DNA from: Devosia geojensis
GTDB taxonomy: Bacteria; Pseudomonadota; Alphaproteobacteria; Rhizobiales; Devosiaceae
Direction: 5' to 3'
Assembly: GCF_000969415.1 (NCBI RefSeq)
Contig: NZ_JZEX01000119.1
Coordinates: 89,047 to 153,046 of the forward strand
Length of the DNA: 64,000 nt
Shown here: positions 16,637 through 26,364 of the stretch, one piece after another
How positions within the stretch are numbered: the first letter of the stretch is position 1
Layout: each line of letters opens with the position of its first letter
Notes under the pieces: model-generated
Told to the model about the DNA's origin: nothing
The model's database searches: none
What the model saw: only the letters and a program-made list of their open reading frames with translations
Program-made: the position numbers and the translations under genes

Positions 16637-17607
16637 GCCGTATCGATATCGTCGCGGATGCACGCCTTGAAGTGACCGGGCGCCATTTCGCGAAGCGCCG
16701 GTACACCCGCCGCGCAAGGTTCGACGGCGAAGGGGCAGCGGGTGCGGAAGACGCAGCCGCTGGGAGGGTTGGCCGGGCTCGGGATGTCGCCCTTGAGGAG
16801 CTGGCGGGCGGCGCGCCGGGTGGGGTCGGGGGACGGCACCGCGGAAAGGAGCGCGCGCGTGTAGGGATGGCGGGGGGCGGCGTAGAGCTGCCGGCTCGGC
16901 GCCACTTCCATGACCCGGCCGAGATAGAGCACGATCACCGTATCGGCGAGGTACTCGACCACCGCCAGGTCGTGGGCGATGAAGAGCATGGTGAGGCCGA
17001 GGCGGACCTGCAGGTCGCGCAGGAGGTTGACGATCTGGGCCTGGATCGAGACGTCGAGCGCCGACACCGGCTCGTCGGCGACAATCAGCTCCGGAGCGAG
17101 CGCCAGCGCCCGCGCGATGCCGATGCGCTGGCGCTGGCCGCCGGAGAATTCGTGGGCGTAGCGCGCCATGGCGTCCGGCGGCAGGTCGACGGAGGTCAGC
17201 GCCGCGACGGCGCGCTCCTGCCGCTCCGCCCTGGTGCCTACCCGCTGGATGTCGAGGCCTTCGGTGAGGATCTCGCCGATGGTCATGCGCGGCGAGAGGC
17301 TGGCGAACGGATCCTGGAAGATGTACTGCACGCGCGCATGCATGCGGCGCAGCTCGCGGCGCGAGAGTTTCGTCGTCTCGACGCCATCGAAGCGGACGCT
17401 GCCGGCGGTCGGCTCGATGAGATGCGCGACCATGCGCCCGACGGTGGTCTTGCCGCTGCCGGACTCGCCGACGAGGCTGACCACCTGCCCGCGCGGAATG
17501 GCAAAGGACACGTCCTCGACGGCCCGGACGACCGGACCGCGCGAGAATGCGACCGGCGGGAAATGCTTGGTGAGGCCGTTGACCTCGAGCAGGATATCGG
17601 ACGCCAT
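16633..17607 (-). CDS. Oligopeptide/dipeptide-type ABC transporter ATP-binding protein (OppF/DppF)
   Basis: A 324-residue ATPase, usual length for the family. Walker A GESGSGKT (47-54), signature FSGGQRQR, Walker [13 protein letters not shown] and H-loop IAHD are intact. The C-terminal Opp domain with the cysteine cluster ([14 protein letters not shown]) is present, a hallmark of the Opp/Dpp class. It is the last gene of the minus-strand importer operon, 3 bases after OppD. Opp-type importers in rhizobia often carry oligosaccharides rather than peptides; the aldolase gene in the operon suggests that here too. Confidence 0.92.
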   Translation of the reverse strand: MASDILLEVNGLTKHFPPVAFSRGPVVRAVEDVSFAIPRGQVVSLVGESGSGKTTVGRMVAHLIEPTAGSVRFDGVETTKLSRRELRRMHARVQYIFQDPFASLSPRMTIGEILTEGLDIQRVGTRAERQERAVAALTSVDLPPDAMARYAHEFSGGQRQRIGIARALALAPELIVADEPVSALDVSIQAQIVNLLRDLQVRLGLTMLFIAHDLAVVEYLADTVIVLYLGRVMEVAPSRQLYAAPRHPYTRALLSAVPSPDPTRRAARQLLKGDIPSPANPPSGCVFRTRCPFAVEPCAAGVPALREMAPGHFKACIRDDIDTA

Positions 17608-17610
17608 AGT

Positions 17611-18621
17611 CTAGACCTCCTGCCAGCGGATGCAGCGGCTGAGCTGGCCTTCGCCGGTATCGGCGAGCGGCGGATAGGCGCTCACGCACGCATCGATCCT
17701 GTAAGGACAGCGAGGCGCGAAGGGGCAGCCGGGCGGCAGGTTGACGAGGCTCGGGACCGAGCCGCTGATCGTCGGCAGGGGCGTGCCCGCTTCCTTCAAG
17801 GCCGTCGCCTCGCCGAGGCGCGGGACCGAGCGCATCAGGCCTTTGGTATAGGGATGGCGCGGATGGGCGAAGACGCGCGTCACGCTGCCAGTCTCGACGA
17901 TGGAGCCGGCATACATCACCGCCACCCTGTCGGCGATCTCGGCGACGACGCCGAGGTTGTGGGTGACGAAGAGCATGCCCATGCCTCGCTCCTGCTGCAG
18001 GCGGGCGAGAAGGTCGAGGATCTGCGCCTGGATGGTGACGTCGAGCGCTGTCGTCGGCTCGTCGGCGATGAGGAGCGCCGGATCGCAGGCGAGCGCCATG
18101 GCGATGGTGGCGCGCTGGCGCATGCCGCCCGAGAGCTCGTGCGGGTATTGGCCGGCGCGGCGGGCCGGGTCCGGGATGCCGACGTCTTCCAGAAGCCGGA
18201 CAGCCTGCGCCCAGGCCTCTCGGCGGGACCTGCCGAGGTGGATGCGGATCGGCTCGGCGATCTGCTCGCCCACTGTATAGACCGGGTTGAGGCTGGTCAG
18301 CGGCTCCTGGAACACCATGCCGATATCGTTGCCGCGCACGCGGCGCAGCGCCTCGCCACCGATCGCCTGCAGCTCGACCATCTCGCCGCTCTTGCGGCGT
18401 AGCCGCAGGGTGCCGGCGGCAATGCGCCCGATACCGCGCGGCAAGAGGCCCATGACGGAAAGGCCCGTCACGGATTTGCCCGAGCCCGATTCCCCGACGA
18501 GCGCGACCGTCTCGCCGGCGGCGACGGTCAGGTCGAGGTCGCGCACGGCCACCACGTCCCCGCCGGCGATATGGAACACCGTGCGCAGGCCGGAAACAGC
18601 GAGGATCGGCTCGGGCTGCAT
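17611..18621 (-). CDS. Oligopeptide/dipeptide-type ABC transporter ATP-binding protein (OppD/DppD)
   Basis: A 336-residue ATPase with Walker A GESGSGKS (43-50), signature LSGGMRQR, Walker [13 protein letters not shown] and H-loop VTHN intact. The C-terminal cysteine cluster ([14 protein letters not shown]) matches the Opp domain. It starts one base after the stop of the DapA-family gene and precedes OppF by 3 bases, so expression is coupled. Confidence 0.92.
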   Translation of the reverse strand: MQPEPILAVSGLRTVFHIAGGDVVAVRDLDLTVAAGETVALVGESGSGKSVTGLSVMGLLPRGIGRIAAGTLRLRRKSGEMVELQAIGGEALRRVRGNDIGMVFQEPLTSLNPVYTVGEQIAEPIRIHLGRSRREAWAQAVRLLEDVGIPDPARRAGQYPHELSGGMRQRATIAMALACDPALLIADEPTTALDVTIQAQILDLLARLQQERGMGMLFVTHNLGVVAEIADRVAVMYAGSIVETGSVTRVFAHPRHPYTKGLMRSVPRLGEATALKEAGTPLPTISGSVPSLVNLPPGCPFAPRCPYRIDACVSAYPPLADTGEGQLSRCIRWQEV

Positions 18622-18622
18622 G

Positions 18623-19540
18623 TCAACTCAGCAACTGCGTCTGGCGCAGGATGCCCTCGATGACGGAAGCTTCCTCGTCGTTGAGCGGGCGCTGCGGGCG
18701 GGCCATGATGTTGGTGTCGATGACTCCCAGGCGGCGCATGGCCGTCTTGAAGGCGCCGACCCCGGCCGACCCGGGACTGGTGCGCGGCAGGCTGACGCGG
18801 ACCATCTCGAAGAGCCGACAGAGCCGTTCCTGCTCCTTGCGGGCGGCGGCAAAGTCACCGGCCTGACAGAGATTCCAGAGGCGCACATAGCCGTGGGGAT
18901 CGACGTTGCCGAGGCCCGGCACCACGCCGTGGGCGCCCATGGCAAGGACGCTGTCGACGACGATCTCCGAGCCGGTCATGGCGAAGAAATCGGCGAGCCC
19001 GGCCGTGTCGGCCATCACGTAGCGCAGATTGCCGTCATCGCCGCTCGAATCCTTCAATCCGGCGATCGTGCCCTCGCGGGCGAGCGTGACGGTGGTGTTG
19101 CGCTCCAGCTTCGTGCCGACGCAGACGGGGATGTCATAGGCGACCACGGGAACGTCGAGGGCCTCGCGGATATAGCGGAAGTGATCGACGATCTCGGGCT
19201 GGCTGGTGCGGGTATAGAACGGAGCGGTGACGACAACCGCATCGGCGCCGGCAGCCTGCGCGGCCTTCGCGTGGCCGATCACCCGGTCGGTGGTCGGATC
19301 GATGACGCCGACGAAGACCGGCACCCGCCCGTTCACCTGGCTGATCGCGTGCTCGACAATGCGGCGGCGCGCGGCTTGGTCATGGAAAACGACCTCGCTC
19401 GTCGAGCCGAGGACGAAAAGCCCATGCACGCCCCCATCGAGCAGGTGGTCGATGACGCGGGTGAAGGAAGGATAGTCGACCTCGAAGGACGCGGTCAGCG
19501 GGGTGACCACCGGGGGGACGACACCGGTAAACAGCGGCAT
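18623..19540 (-). CDS. Dihydrodipicolinate synthase/N-acetylneuraminate lyase family protein
   Basis: A 305-residue class I aldolase/dehydratase of the DapA superfamily. The Schiff-base lysine is K163 (AGLKDSSGD) and the partner tyrosine Y135 (AYDIPVCVG; family usually YNxP). The keto-acid-binding loop reads GSTSE (residues 45-49, usually GTTGE/GSTGE). It lies between DppC and DppD inside an importer operon, so it more likely acts on a sugar acid (keto-deoxy acid, sialic acid-like or similar) than in lysine synthesis. The substrate cannot be told from the motifs. Confidence 0.85.
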   Translation of the reverse strand: MPLFTGVVPPVVTPLTASFEVDYPSFTRVIDHLLDGGVHGLFVLGSTSEVVFHDQAARRRIVEHAISQVNGRVPVFVGVIDPTTDRVIGHAKAAQAAGADAVVVTAPFYTRTSQPEIVDHFRYIREALDVPVVAYDIPVCVGTKLERNTTVTLAREGTIAGLKDSSGDDGNLRYVMADTAGLADFFAMTGSEIVVDSVLAMGAHGVVPGLGNVDPHGYVRLWNLCQAGDFAAARKEQERLCRLFEMVRVSLPRTSPGSAGVGAFKTAMRRLGVIDTNIMARPQRPLNDEEASVIEGILRQTQLLS

Positions 19541-19550
19541 TTGGCACCTT

Positions 19551-20438
19551 TCAGTTGAGTTCTGCGCGTGGATCGAAGGCGTCGCGAAGCCCGTCGCCCA
19601 CGAAGTTGATGGCGAGCACCGTCAGGATCAGTGCCGCGCCGGGAAACATCCATTGCCAGGGGTAGTTCTCGAGCACGAGCGTCGAGCGCGCGCTGTTGAG
19701 CATGTTGCCCCAGCTGGCTTCTGGCGGGGTAACGCCGAGGCCGAGGAAGGACAGACCCGCCTCGAGCAGGATGCCGTTGGCGACCTGGAGCGTGGCGAAG
19801 ACGACGAGGATATCGATGGTGTTGGGCAGGCCGTGGCGAAAGAGCAGATGCCAGAGCCCTGCCCCCATGCCGCGCGAGGCGACGACGAAATCGCGCTCGC
19901 GCAGTTCGAGGAGGCGGGCGCGCACCATGCGCGACAACACCGGCCAGGAGAGCAGCGATATGACGAAGATCGTCGGCAGCACGCCGGTGCCGGCGATCGA
20001 GGCGAGGACCAGCAGGAAGATGACCGGCGGCAGGGTCATGGCGAGATCGACGAAGCGCATGGCGACGCCGTCGACGAGGCGGCCGGTGAAGCCGGCGATC
20101 GCGCCGACGAAGAAGCCGATGGCCGTCGAGATCACCATCGAGACGGTGGCGACGAGGAGCGAGGTGCGCCCGCCCTGTAGGAGGCGCGCCATGACGTCGC
20201 GGCCGACGCCGTCGCTGCCGAGCCAATGAGTCGGCGACGGGCCCTTGTTCATGGCCAGGAGGTCGATGTCGTTGGGCTTGTAGGGCCACCAGAAGTCGTA
20301 GGTGACGGTCGCGATGAGGATCGGGACGAGAATGGCGAGGCCGGCGACGGCGGCGCGATTGCCCATGAACCGGGAGATGGCGCGGCGGATGGGGCCAGCC
20401 GAGCGGGCGCGGGCGATGGGCTGAGACACGGCCGTCAT
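19551..20438 (-). CDS. Oligopeptide/dipeptide-type ABC transporter permease (DppC)
   Basis: A 295-residue inner-membrane permease with an N-terminal helix at about residues 28-50, a periplasmic loop containing [23 protein letters not shown] (the DppC hallmark), further helices, and the EAA-like loop ([16 protein letters not shown]). It starts one base after the DppB stop and is followed by the DapA-family gene. Confidence 0.92.
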   Translation of the reverse strand: MTAVSQPIARARSAGPIRRAISRFMGNRAAVAGLAILVPILIATVTYDFWWPYKPNDIDLLAMNKGPSPTHWLGSDGVGRDVMARLLQGGRTSLLVATVSMVISTAIGFFVGAIAGFTGRLVDGVAMRFVDLAMTLPPVIFLLVLASIAGTGVLPTIFVISLLSWPVLSRMVRARLLELRERDFVVASRGMGAGLWHLLFRHGLPNTIDILVVFATLQVANGILLEAGLSFLGLGVTPPEASWGNMLNSARSTLVLENYPWQWMFPGAALILTVLAINFVGDGLRDAFDPRAELN

Positions 20439-20439
20439 C

Positions 20440-21399
20440 TCAGGCCACCTTGATGCGCGGATCGACAGCGGCGTAGGCGATGTCGGTCAGCAGGTTGACG
20501 ATGATGACGCAGGCGCCGGTGAGGAGCGTTGCGCACATGATGACGGGATAGTCGCGCCGCAGCACCGCGTTGACCATCAGCAGGCCCATGCCGGGCCAGT
20601 CGAAGATGCTCTCGATGAAGATGGCGCCGCCGATGGCGATGCCGATGGTCGAGCCGATGAGGGTGATGACCGGCAGGAGGGCGTTGCGTACGGCGTGCTT
20701 GACGATGACCCAGAACTCGGTAACGCCCTTGGCGCGGGCGGTACGCACATAATCCTGCGAGAGCACCTCGAGGAGCGACGAGCGCATGTAGCGCATGATG
20801 AGCGCGCCGTGGCCGATGGCGAGAAGGCTCGCCGGAAGGATGAGGTGCGCGAGCAGATCGGTGAGCGAGAACGGCGCGCCGGGGGTGAGCATGCCGCCGG
20901 CCGGCGCCCAGCGCAGCATCACGGCAAAGATATAGAGGCCGAGGAGCGCGGTGAGGAAGGCGGGGCTCGATATGCCGACGAAGGCGAGAACGGAGAGCCC
21001 GACATCGGTCGGCTGGTTGCGCCGCACGGCGCTGATGATCCCCGCCGCGATGCCGGCCACGGTGGCAATGAGCAACCCCGAAAACATCAGGAGTATCGTC
21101 GGCCCGATGCGGCCGAGGACGAGCGGCAGCACCGGCTCGCCGCCGCGCTGGATGGAATAGCCGAAATCGCCGGTCACCGCGGCACCGAGCCAGGCGAAAT
21201 ACTGGACCGGCAGCGGCTGGTCGAGGCCGAGGCGGACGCGTAGGGCACCGAGGTCGGATGCGGACATCGGCACGGACGGGTTGATGTAGGCATCGATCGG
21301 ATCGCCCGGCGCCAGCCGCAGCATGCCGAAGATGAGGACTGTCAGGGCCAGCAGCATCAGGAGGCCGACTGCCGAACGGCGAAGAATGTAGTGCAGCAT
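20440..21399 (-). CDS. Oligopeptide/dipeptide-type ABC transporter permease (DppB)
   Basis: A 319-residue permease. The true start is the ATG at 21399 ([16 protein letters not shown]); the open frame further upstream overlaps the binding-protein gene in another frame. N-terminal helix, the [14 protein letters not shown] segment and the cytoplasmic loop [19 protein letters not shown] are typical of DppB. It ends in [14 protein letters not shown], the usual family tail. It pairs with DppC. Confidence 0.92.
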   Translation of the reverse strand: MLHYILRRSAVGLLMLLALTVLIFGMLRLAPGDPIDAYINPSVPMSASDLGALRVRLGLDQPLPVQYFAWLGAAVTGDFGYSIQRGGEPVLPLVLGRIGPTILLMFSGLLIATVAGIAAGIISAVRRNQPTDVGLSVLAFVGISSPAFLTALLGLYIFAVMLRWAPAGGMLTPGAPFSLTDLLAHLILPASLLAIGHGALIMRYMRSSLLEVLSQDYVRTARAKGVTEFWVIVKHAVRNALLPVITLIGSTIGIAIGGAIFIESIFDWPGMGLLMVNAVLRRDYPVIMCATLLTGACVIIVNLLTDIAYAAVDPRIKVA

Positions 21400-21473
21400 G
21401 GTCCAGCCAGCTCGAGCCTCATGGAAAAGGCGCGACCGGATACGCCGGCCGCGCCCCACTCTCTTGGATCGCG

Positions 21474-23060
21474 CTACTGCGCGATATCCCAATCCTCCGG
21501 ATGGGCAGCGAACGGCCCGCCACCGGGAGCGGGCGTCCAGACGAAGTCGACGAGGTCGCTGGAGACGACGCCATAGCGGCTGGCGACCCACATCGGTCCC
21601 CAGGGCAGCTCGGCGTTCATCACCCGGCAGACCTCCTGCCACTTGGCTTCGGCGGCGACCGGATCGGTCTCGGCCATGGCCCCATCGAGGGCGGCGGTGA
21701 GGTCCGGCATCTCGACGCGCATGATGTTGTTGCCGGCCGGCGGCAACTGGGCGGCGTTGAGGCCGACGTTGAGGGATGCGGGGTTTGGCCCGTTCTGCAG
21801 ACCGGCATAAACCAACGGGAAATCCTGCCAGTTCTCGCCGCGCACGATGCCGTTGTAGCCGGGCGTATCGAGGGCGCGCGGCACGACGTTGATCCCAACC
21901 TGCGCGAGCATCGCCTGGATCGCCGCCATGACATTGGCGACCTGCGGCGTGTTGTAATAGGTCAACCAGGAGATGGGGGCATCGCCATTGATTTCGGCCC
22001 AGCCGGCTTCCTCGAGCAGGGTCCGCGCCTTTTCCGGATCGTAGGCGTATGGCTCGATGCCTTCCGGTACGAACTGCGGGACCACGTAGCCGCAATTGGC
22101 GAGCTTGGCGGCGCCGCCGAAAAGGCTGGCGACGATGCCTTCGCGATCGATGGCGTGCATCACCGCCTGGCGCACGCGCACGTCGTCCCATAGGCCCGAG
22201 CGGTGGTTGAAGCCGATATAGTTGACGACGAAGGAGTCCCCCTCGATCACGCGGAACGCGTCGTTCCCCTCAAAGGTCTTGGCATCGTCCGGCTCGGCGA
22301 AGGTGAACTGGATCTCTCCGGCCTTCAGCGCGGCGACGGCCGCCGCCGGGTTGGCGAAGTAGCGGTTGATCAGGCGGTCGACCTTGGGGCGGCCCTCGCG
22401 GTAGTCCTCGAAGGCGGCGAGCTCGACATACTGGTCGCTCACGTACTGCACGAAGCGGAACGGCCCGGTGCCCACAGGCTCGGTTGACCACCAGTCGTTC
22501 TGGGCGATCTCGGCGACGTGGATGTCGGCAAGGGCGTGCTCGGGCAGCATCATCACCTGGGCGAGGACCGACAGGAATGCCGAGTTGGGCTGGCTGAGTG
22601 TAACCACGACTGTCCGCTCATCGGGCGTCTCGATGCTGGCGATATCGGCAAGGCGCGCAGCAAAAAGGCTGCCGCTATCGGCGTTCTTGGCGAGCTCGAG
22701 CGTGAACTTGACGTCGGCGGAAGTGAAGGGCTCGCCGTCGTGCCAGGTCGCCTCGACGAGGTTGAATGTATAGGTGAGGCTATCCTCGCTGATCGTATGT
22801 TCGGAGGCCAGCGCGCCCTCGATCTGCGAGAGATCGGCCGAATAGATGACGAGCGGCTCGTAATAGGTGCTGAGCCAGGTAAAGCCCGCCGTCGCGGTCA
22901 GCGGGTTGAAGTTGCCCGGAAAGCCGCCGGGGCCGACATCGAAGCCGCCGGTGATGGTCTTTGCGTCCTGCGCAATGGCCGGCGCCGGCGTCATTGCCGT
23001 GGCGGCTGCCAATGCAAAACCCATGGCCGCCAGAAGGCGCCCGAAATTCCGTCTATGCAT
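21474..23060 (-). CDS. Peptide/oligosaccharide-type ABC substrate-binding protein (SBP family 5)
   Basis: A 528-residue family 5 binding protein with a Sec signal peptide ([20 protein letters not shown]..., cleavage near residue 30 at AIAQ-D). Family features: LAYTFNL-type region ([25 protein letters not shown]), [16 protein letters not shown] and the C-terminal [10 protein letters not shown]. It is the first structural gene of the importer operon, behind the GntR gene on the same strand. The ligand may be an oligosaccharide or peptide; the neighbouring sugar-acid enzymes favour the former. Confidence 0.9.
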   Translation of the reverse strand: MHRRNFGRLLAAMGFALAAATAMTPAPAIAQDAKTITGGFDVGPGGFPGNFNPLTATAGFTWLSTYYEPLVIYSADLSQIEGALASEHTISEDSLTYTFNLVEATWHDGEPFTSADVKFTLELAKNADSGSLFAARLADIASIETPDERTVVVTLSQPNSAFLSVLAQVMMLPEHALADIHVAEIAQNDWWSTEPVGTGPFRFVQYVSDQYVELAAFEDYREGRPKVDRLINRYFANPAAAVAALKAGEIQFTFAEPDDAKTFEGNDAFRVIEGDSFVVNYIGFNHRSGLWDDVRVRQAVMHAIDREGIVASLFGGAAKLANCGYVVPQFVPEGIEPYAYDPEKARTLLEEAGWAEINGDAPISWLTYYNTPQVANVMAAIQAMLAQVGINVVPRALDTPGYNGIVRGENWQDFPLVYAGLQNGPNPASLNVGLNAAQLPPAGNNIMRVEMPDLTAALDGAMAETDPVAAEAKWQEVCRVMNAELPWGPMWVASRYGVVSSDLVDFVWTPAPGGGPFAAHPEDWDIAQ

Positions 23061-23099
23061 GTTTCCCCTCCCTTTGGGTGACTCTCTGCTTTGTCGCGG

Positions 23100-23813
23100 T
23101 CAGGTTTCTCCCGACCGGTTTGCGGCGATGACTTTCTGGATGCCCGAATAATGATCGCCGAGGCGCCGGCGGGCCGCCTCGACGTCCTTGGCGGCGACGG
23201 CCTCGACGATCTCGTGGTGGTCGCGCCAGGTATCGAGCGGCGTCGGATTGGTGAGGTTGGCAAAGCCCGAGGCCTTGTAGAAAGCCGTCCAGAAGATATC
23301 GATGAGGGCGCTCAGCATCTTGTTGTTCTGGCAGCGGAACAGGAGCTGGTGGAACTGCTGGTCGTCCTCGGCGAAGCTCTCTCCGCGTTCGGCCTTCCGG
23401 CGCATGCGCTCGGTGACCTGCCGCAATTCGGCAAGGTCGTCCTCTCCGATCATCTCGATCGTTCGGTCGATGAGGCCGGTCTCGAGCACCCGCCGGATTT
23501 CGCGCAGTTCCTCGACGTCGCGCAGCGATGCCTGCAGCCCGTAGGCGAGGTTGTCGAGCAGCGGGGCGAAGGAGAATTCCTTGACGAAGACCCCTACCCC
23601 GCGGCGCGTCTCGAGGATGCCGAGCGACTCCAGCGCCTTTATCGCCTCACGCACGGAATTGCGCCCGACGCCCAGCTGCTGGGCAAGGAACGTCTCGGGA
23701 GGCAGCGGCGCGCCGGCGGCGAGGTCGTTCTCCTCGATGTAATTGCGCAGGCTTTCCTGCACGCTGACGTGCAGAAGTGGCGGACGCTCAAGGGGTTTGA
23801 TCGGCTTGTTCAA
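23100..23813 (-). CDS. GntR-family regulator with FCD domain
   Basis: A 237-residue FadR-type regulator. The winged helix spans about residues 15-80 (LPPETFLAQQLGVGRNSVREAI then the wing GVGVFV). The C-terminal FCD ligand domain has the usual metal/ligand residues: DxxxH in DDQQFHQLLF, H in HHEIVEAV and H in GDHYSGIQ. It is upstream of the Opp-type importer on the same strand and divergent from the DapA/sulfatase pair at 23930, so it probably controls both, using a sugar acid as effector. Confidence 0.9.
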   Translation of the reverse strand: MNKPIKPLERPPLLHVSVQESLRNYIEENDLAAGAPLPPETFLAQQLGVGRNSVREAIKALESLGILETRRGVGVFVKEFSFAPLLDNLAYGLQASLRDVEELREIRRVLETGLIDRTIEMIGEDDLAELRQVTERMRRKAERGESFAEDDQQFHQLLFRCQNNKMLSALIDIFWTAFYKASGFANLTNPTPLDTWRDHHEIVEAVAAKDVEAARRRLGDHYSGIQKVIAANRSGET

Positions 23814-23858
23814 GAAAATTCCTCGACCGGGAGCGATCGTATGCGTTGAGGTATATCG

Positions 23859-23880
23859 ACTTGTAGGATATGTTGCAAGT
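23859..23880. promoter_or_regulatory. Candidate GntR/FCD operator
   Basis: ACTTG (23859-23863) and CAAGT (23876-23880) flank a partly symmetric 12-base core with central ATAT; 16 of 22 positions are symmetric. It lies between the divergent GntR gene and the DapA-family/sulfatase pair, where a shared operator is expected. Confidence 0.5.
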
Positions 23881-23929
23881 TATCTCGTGAAGGCGGCTGA
23901 AGCGGCCTCGATGCAATGGGAGGAAGAAG

Positions 23930-24883
23930 GTGGAAGCAGCCAAGTTCGAACGGCGCGACGGGCGTTGGGGAGCGGTGCGCGGCAACTGGGCGACGCTGCT
24001 GCTGCCGATAGCGGAAGACGATTCGATCGACTTCTCCCGCCTCGCCGACGAGATGGACACGCTCGTTGCGGCGGGTGTGGACGGCGTCTATTCCAACGGC
24101 ACGGCGGGGGAGTTCCACAACCAGACCGAGGCCGAGTTCGACGCCATCCAGCAGATGCTGGCCGATCGCTGCGGCGCGGCTTCAGTCCCGTTCGTGATCG
24201 GCGCCTGCCAGCCGGATCCGCGCGTTTCGCTCGAGCGGGTGCGCCGGGCTGCCGCGCTGCGGCCTGAAGCCATCCAGGTGATCCTGCCCGACTGGTGGCC
24301 GGTGACGATGCCCGAGGCGCAAGACTTCCTCGATCTCGCGGCGCAGGCGGCCGGTACCGTTCCGCTGATCCTCTACCACCCGCCGCACGCCAAGCGGGTC
24401 TTCGCGCCCGAGCAACTGGCGGAAATTCTCGCCCCCTTCCCCAACGTCGTCGGGATCAAGATGGGCGACGGGGACGCCGACTGGTATGCGCAAGCGCGCC
24501 GGCATCTCGGCGATATCGGCATCTATGTTCCAGGTCACCATCTGGCGACCGGCGTCAGCGAAGGGGTGGCGGCGGGGGCGTTCTCGAACGTCGCGTGCCT
24601 CAGCCCGTCCGGCGCGCAGCGGTGGACGCAGCTGATGGCAACGGACCTTGAGGCCGCGCTCGGCATCGAACGGAAGCTGCGCTCGTTCTTCGACACCCAC
24701 ATCGTTCCTTTCGGCAGGGTGCACGGGTATTCCAACGCGGCGCTCGACAAACTGCTGGCCGCAATCGGCGGCTGGGCGGATGTGGGCACCCGTTTGCGGC
24801 GCCCCTATCGCTGGATCGATCCGCAGGTCGTTCCGGCCCTGCGCCGGGAAGCGCGGGCGGCCTTACCCGAGATCATGGGGTGA
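23930..24883 (+). CDS. Dihydrodipicolinate synthase family protein (second copy)
   Basis: A 317-residue DapA-superfamily protein starting with GTG behind GGGAGGAAG. The Schiff-base lysine is K177 (VVGIKMGDGD) and the tyrosine Y149 sits in an unusual LYHPPHAKR motif (family usually YNxP). The loop GTAGE (57-61) matches the keto-acid-binding GTTGE. It overlaps or nearly overlaps the sulfatase gene behind it, so the two are co-translated. It is distinct from the paralogue at 18623. A sugar keto-acid aldolase or dehydratase is likely; the precise reaction is unknown. Confidence 0.85.
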   Translation: MEAAKFERRDGRWGAVRGNWATLLLPIAEDDSIDFSRLADEMDTLVAAGVDGVYSNGTAGEFHNQTEAEFDAIQQMLADRCGAASVPFVIGACQPDPRVSLERVRRAAALRPEAIQVILPDWWPVTMPEAQDFLDLAAQAAGTVPLILYHPPHAKRVFAPEQLAEILAPFPNVVGIKMGDGDADWYAQARRHLGDIGIYVPGHHLATGVSEGVAAGAFSNVACLSPSGAQRWTQLMATDLEAALGIERKLRSFFDTHIVPFGRVHGYSNAALDKLLAAIGGWADVGTRLRRPYRWIDPQVVPALRREARAALPEIMG

Positions 24884-24888
24884 ACGCC

Positions 24889-26352
24889 ATGGCCAAGCCC
24901 AACATCCTGATGATCATGACGGACCAGCAGCGGCGCGACACGCTCGGTGCCTATGGCTGCGACTGGATCCCGACGCCCAATCTCGACCGCCTCGCCTCGG
25001 AGGGCGTGGTGTTCGAGAACTGCACGGTCGACAACCCGATCTGCACCCCGTCGCGCGCCAGCATCTTTACCGGCAAGCCCGTACCGGACCATGGTGTCCT
25101 ACGCGTCCATGACAACCTGCCGCCGGACGAACGCCTGTTTCCGGAACGGCTGCGGGACGAAGCCGGCTACCGCACGGCGCTTTTCGGCAAGCTGCACGTC
25201 AGCAGCCGCGTGCAGGAGCAGGAGAGCCGGCATCCGCACGACGGCTTCGACATCTACGAGTGGTGCCTGGACCCGACGGTCGCGCTCGACAGCCCGTTCA
25301 ACGGCTATGCCGCCTGGATTGAAAAGACCGCGCCCGATTTCCTCGCCGCGTTGCGGCGGAACGGCCGGGGAGAGCTGCACCACCCGGAGGCCGTGCATTC
25401 GAGCAAATGGGCGGCGGACAGGACCATCGCATTCATCGAGTCGGCCAACGCAGACCCGCGGCCGTTCTTCTGCCTGATGAGCCTCTTCGATCCGCACGAC
25501 CCCTACGCGGACCACCCGCTCGCCGCGCGCGACCGGATCGATCCGGCGAGGATTCCTGTACCGATCCCGCCGTGGAGCGATCAGCCCGGATGCGTGCAGC
25601 GGGAACAGGAGGAATCTTACCTCGGGCGGTTCGGCGATTTCTCGGCGAACGAGATCGCGGAAATCCGCTTCGGCTACGGCGCCTCCATCGCCTTTCTCGA
25701 CGAGCAGATCGGCCGTGTTCTCGCGGCGCTCGAGGCCGCGGGGCTGACGGAGGACACGCTGGTCATCTTCGTGTCCGACCATGGCGACCAGCTCGGCGAC
25801 CATGGCCTCTTCGTCAAAGGGGTAGCCCTCTACGAGCCGACCGTCGGCGTGCCCCTTCTGCTGCGCTGGCCCGGCCGCATTGCCGCCGGTGAGCGCAGCA
25901 CGGCCCTGGCGCAAGGACGCGACATCGCCGCAACCTGCCTGGCGGCGGCAGGGCTGGACACCGCGTCGTGTCCGCTGAGCGAGGACCTGGTGACCATGGC
26001 GTCACGCAACAAGGCCGAACGGACGGCGGCCATCTGCGCCTACCGCAACTCCGGAATCAACGCCGGCGGGCGTTTCTGGGGTCCTCCAATGCGCTCCACC
26101 ATGGCACGCAACGGGCGTTTCAAGTTGACGGTCTACACCAGCGCGGACAGCAGCGAACGCGAGCTTTTCGACCTTGAGCTCGATCCGCAGGAGACCCGCA
26201 ACCTCGCCGGCGATCCGGACCATGCGAGGACGGAACTCGCTTTGCTCGGCGAGATAGCCGCGTTCGTCGACCATGAGGCGGCCATAGCCCTGCCCCGTGC
26301 GACCTCGTCCATTCCCAATGCCGCCCAGCGCCTGAGGAACAGCATCAAATAG
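24889..26352 (+). CDS. Type I sulfatase (alkaline phosphatase superfamily)
   Basis: A 487-residue sulfatase. ICTPSRASIFTG carries the formylglycine cysteine (C52) in a canonical CxPSR motif. The metal residues D12-Q13 (MTDQQRRDTLG) and the second-site block VSDHGDQLGDHGLFVK are present. I prefer the ATG at 24889 (GGGGTGA 6-8 bases upstream); a GTG at 24880 overlapping the previous stop would add three residues. No signal peptide is seen, so it should act in the cytoplasm. It needs the FGE at 3346. Coupling to a DapA-family enzyme and divergence from GntR/Opp genes suggest desulfation of an imported sulfated sugar. It converges with the aldolase-family gene at 26365. Confidence 0.9.
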   Translation: MAKPNILMIMTDQQRRDTLGAYGCDWIPTPNLDRLASEGVVFENCTVDNPICTPSRASIFTGKPVPDHGVLRVHDNLPPDERLFPERLRDEAGYRTALFGKLHVSSRVQEQESRHPHDGFDIYEWCLDPTVALDSPFNGYAAWIEKTAPDFLAALRRNGRGELHHPEAVHSSKWAADRTIAFIESANADPRPFFCLMSLFDPHDPYADHPLAARDRIDPARIPVPIPPWSDQPGCVQREQEESYLGRFGDFSANEIAEIRFGYGASIAFLDEQIGRVLAALEAAGLTEDTLVIFVSDHGDQLGDHGLFVKGVALYEPTVGVPLLLRWPGRIAAGERSTALAQGRDIAATCLAAAGLDTASCPLSEDLVTMASRNKAERTAAICAYRNSGINAGGRFWGPPMRSTMARNGRFKLTVYTSADSSERELFDLELDPQETRNLAGDPDHARTELALLGEIAAFVDHEAAIALPRATSSIPNAAQRLRNSIK

Positions 26353-26364
26353 CAAAGCGGCTCC

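Noticed and set aside
15212..17689. 825-residue minus-strand open frame over the VOC, isomerase and OppF genes
   Set aside because: It is a high-GC shadow frame; the genes it overlaps have intact family motifs in other frames.
16363..18402. 679-residue plus-strand open frame
   Set aside because: It is antisense to OppF and OppD, which have complete ATPase motifs; its composition is typical of antisense frames in GC-rich DNA.
21400..22191. N-terminal extension of DppB to 583 residues
   Set aside because: It covers the binding-protein gene in a different frame, has low-complexity Arg/Gly composition, and the family start (MLHYILRR) is at 21399.
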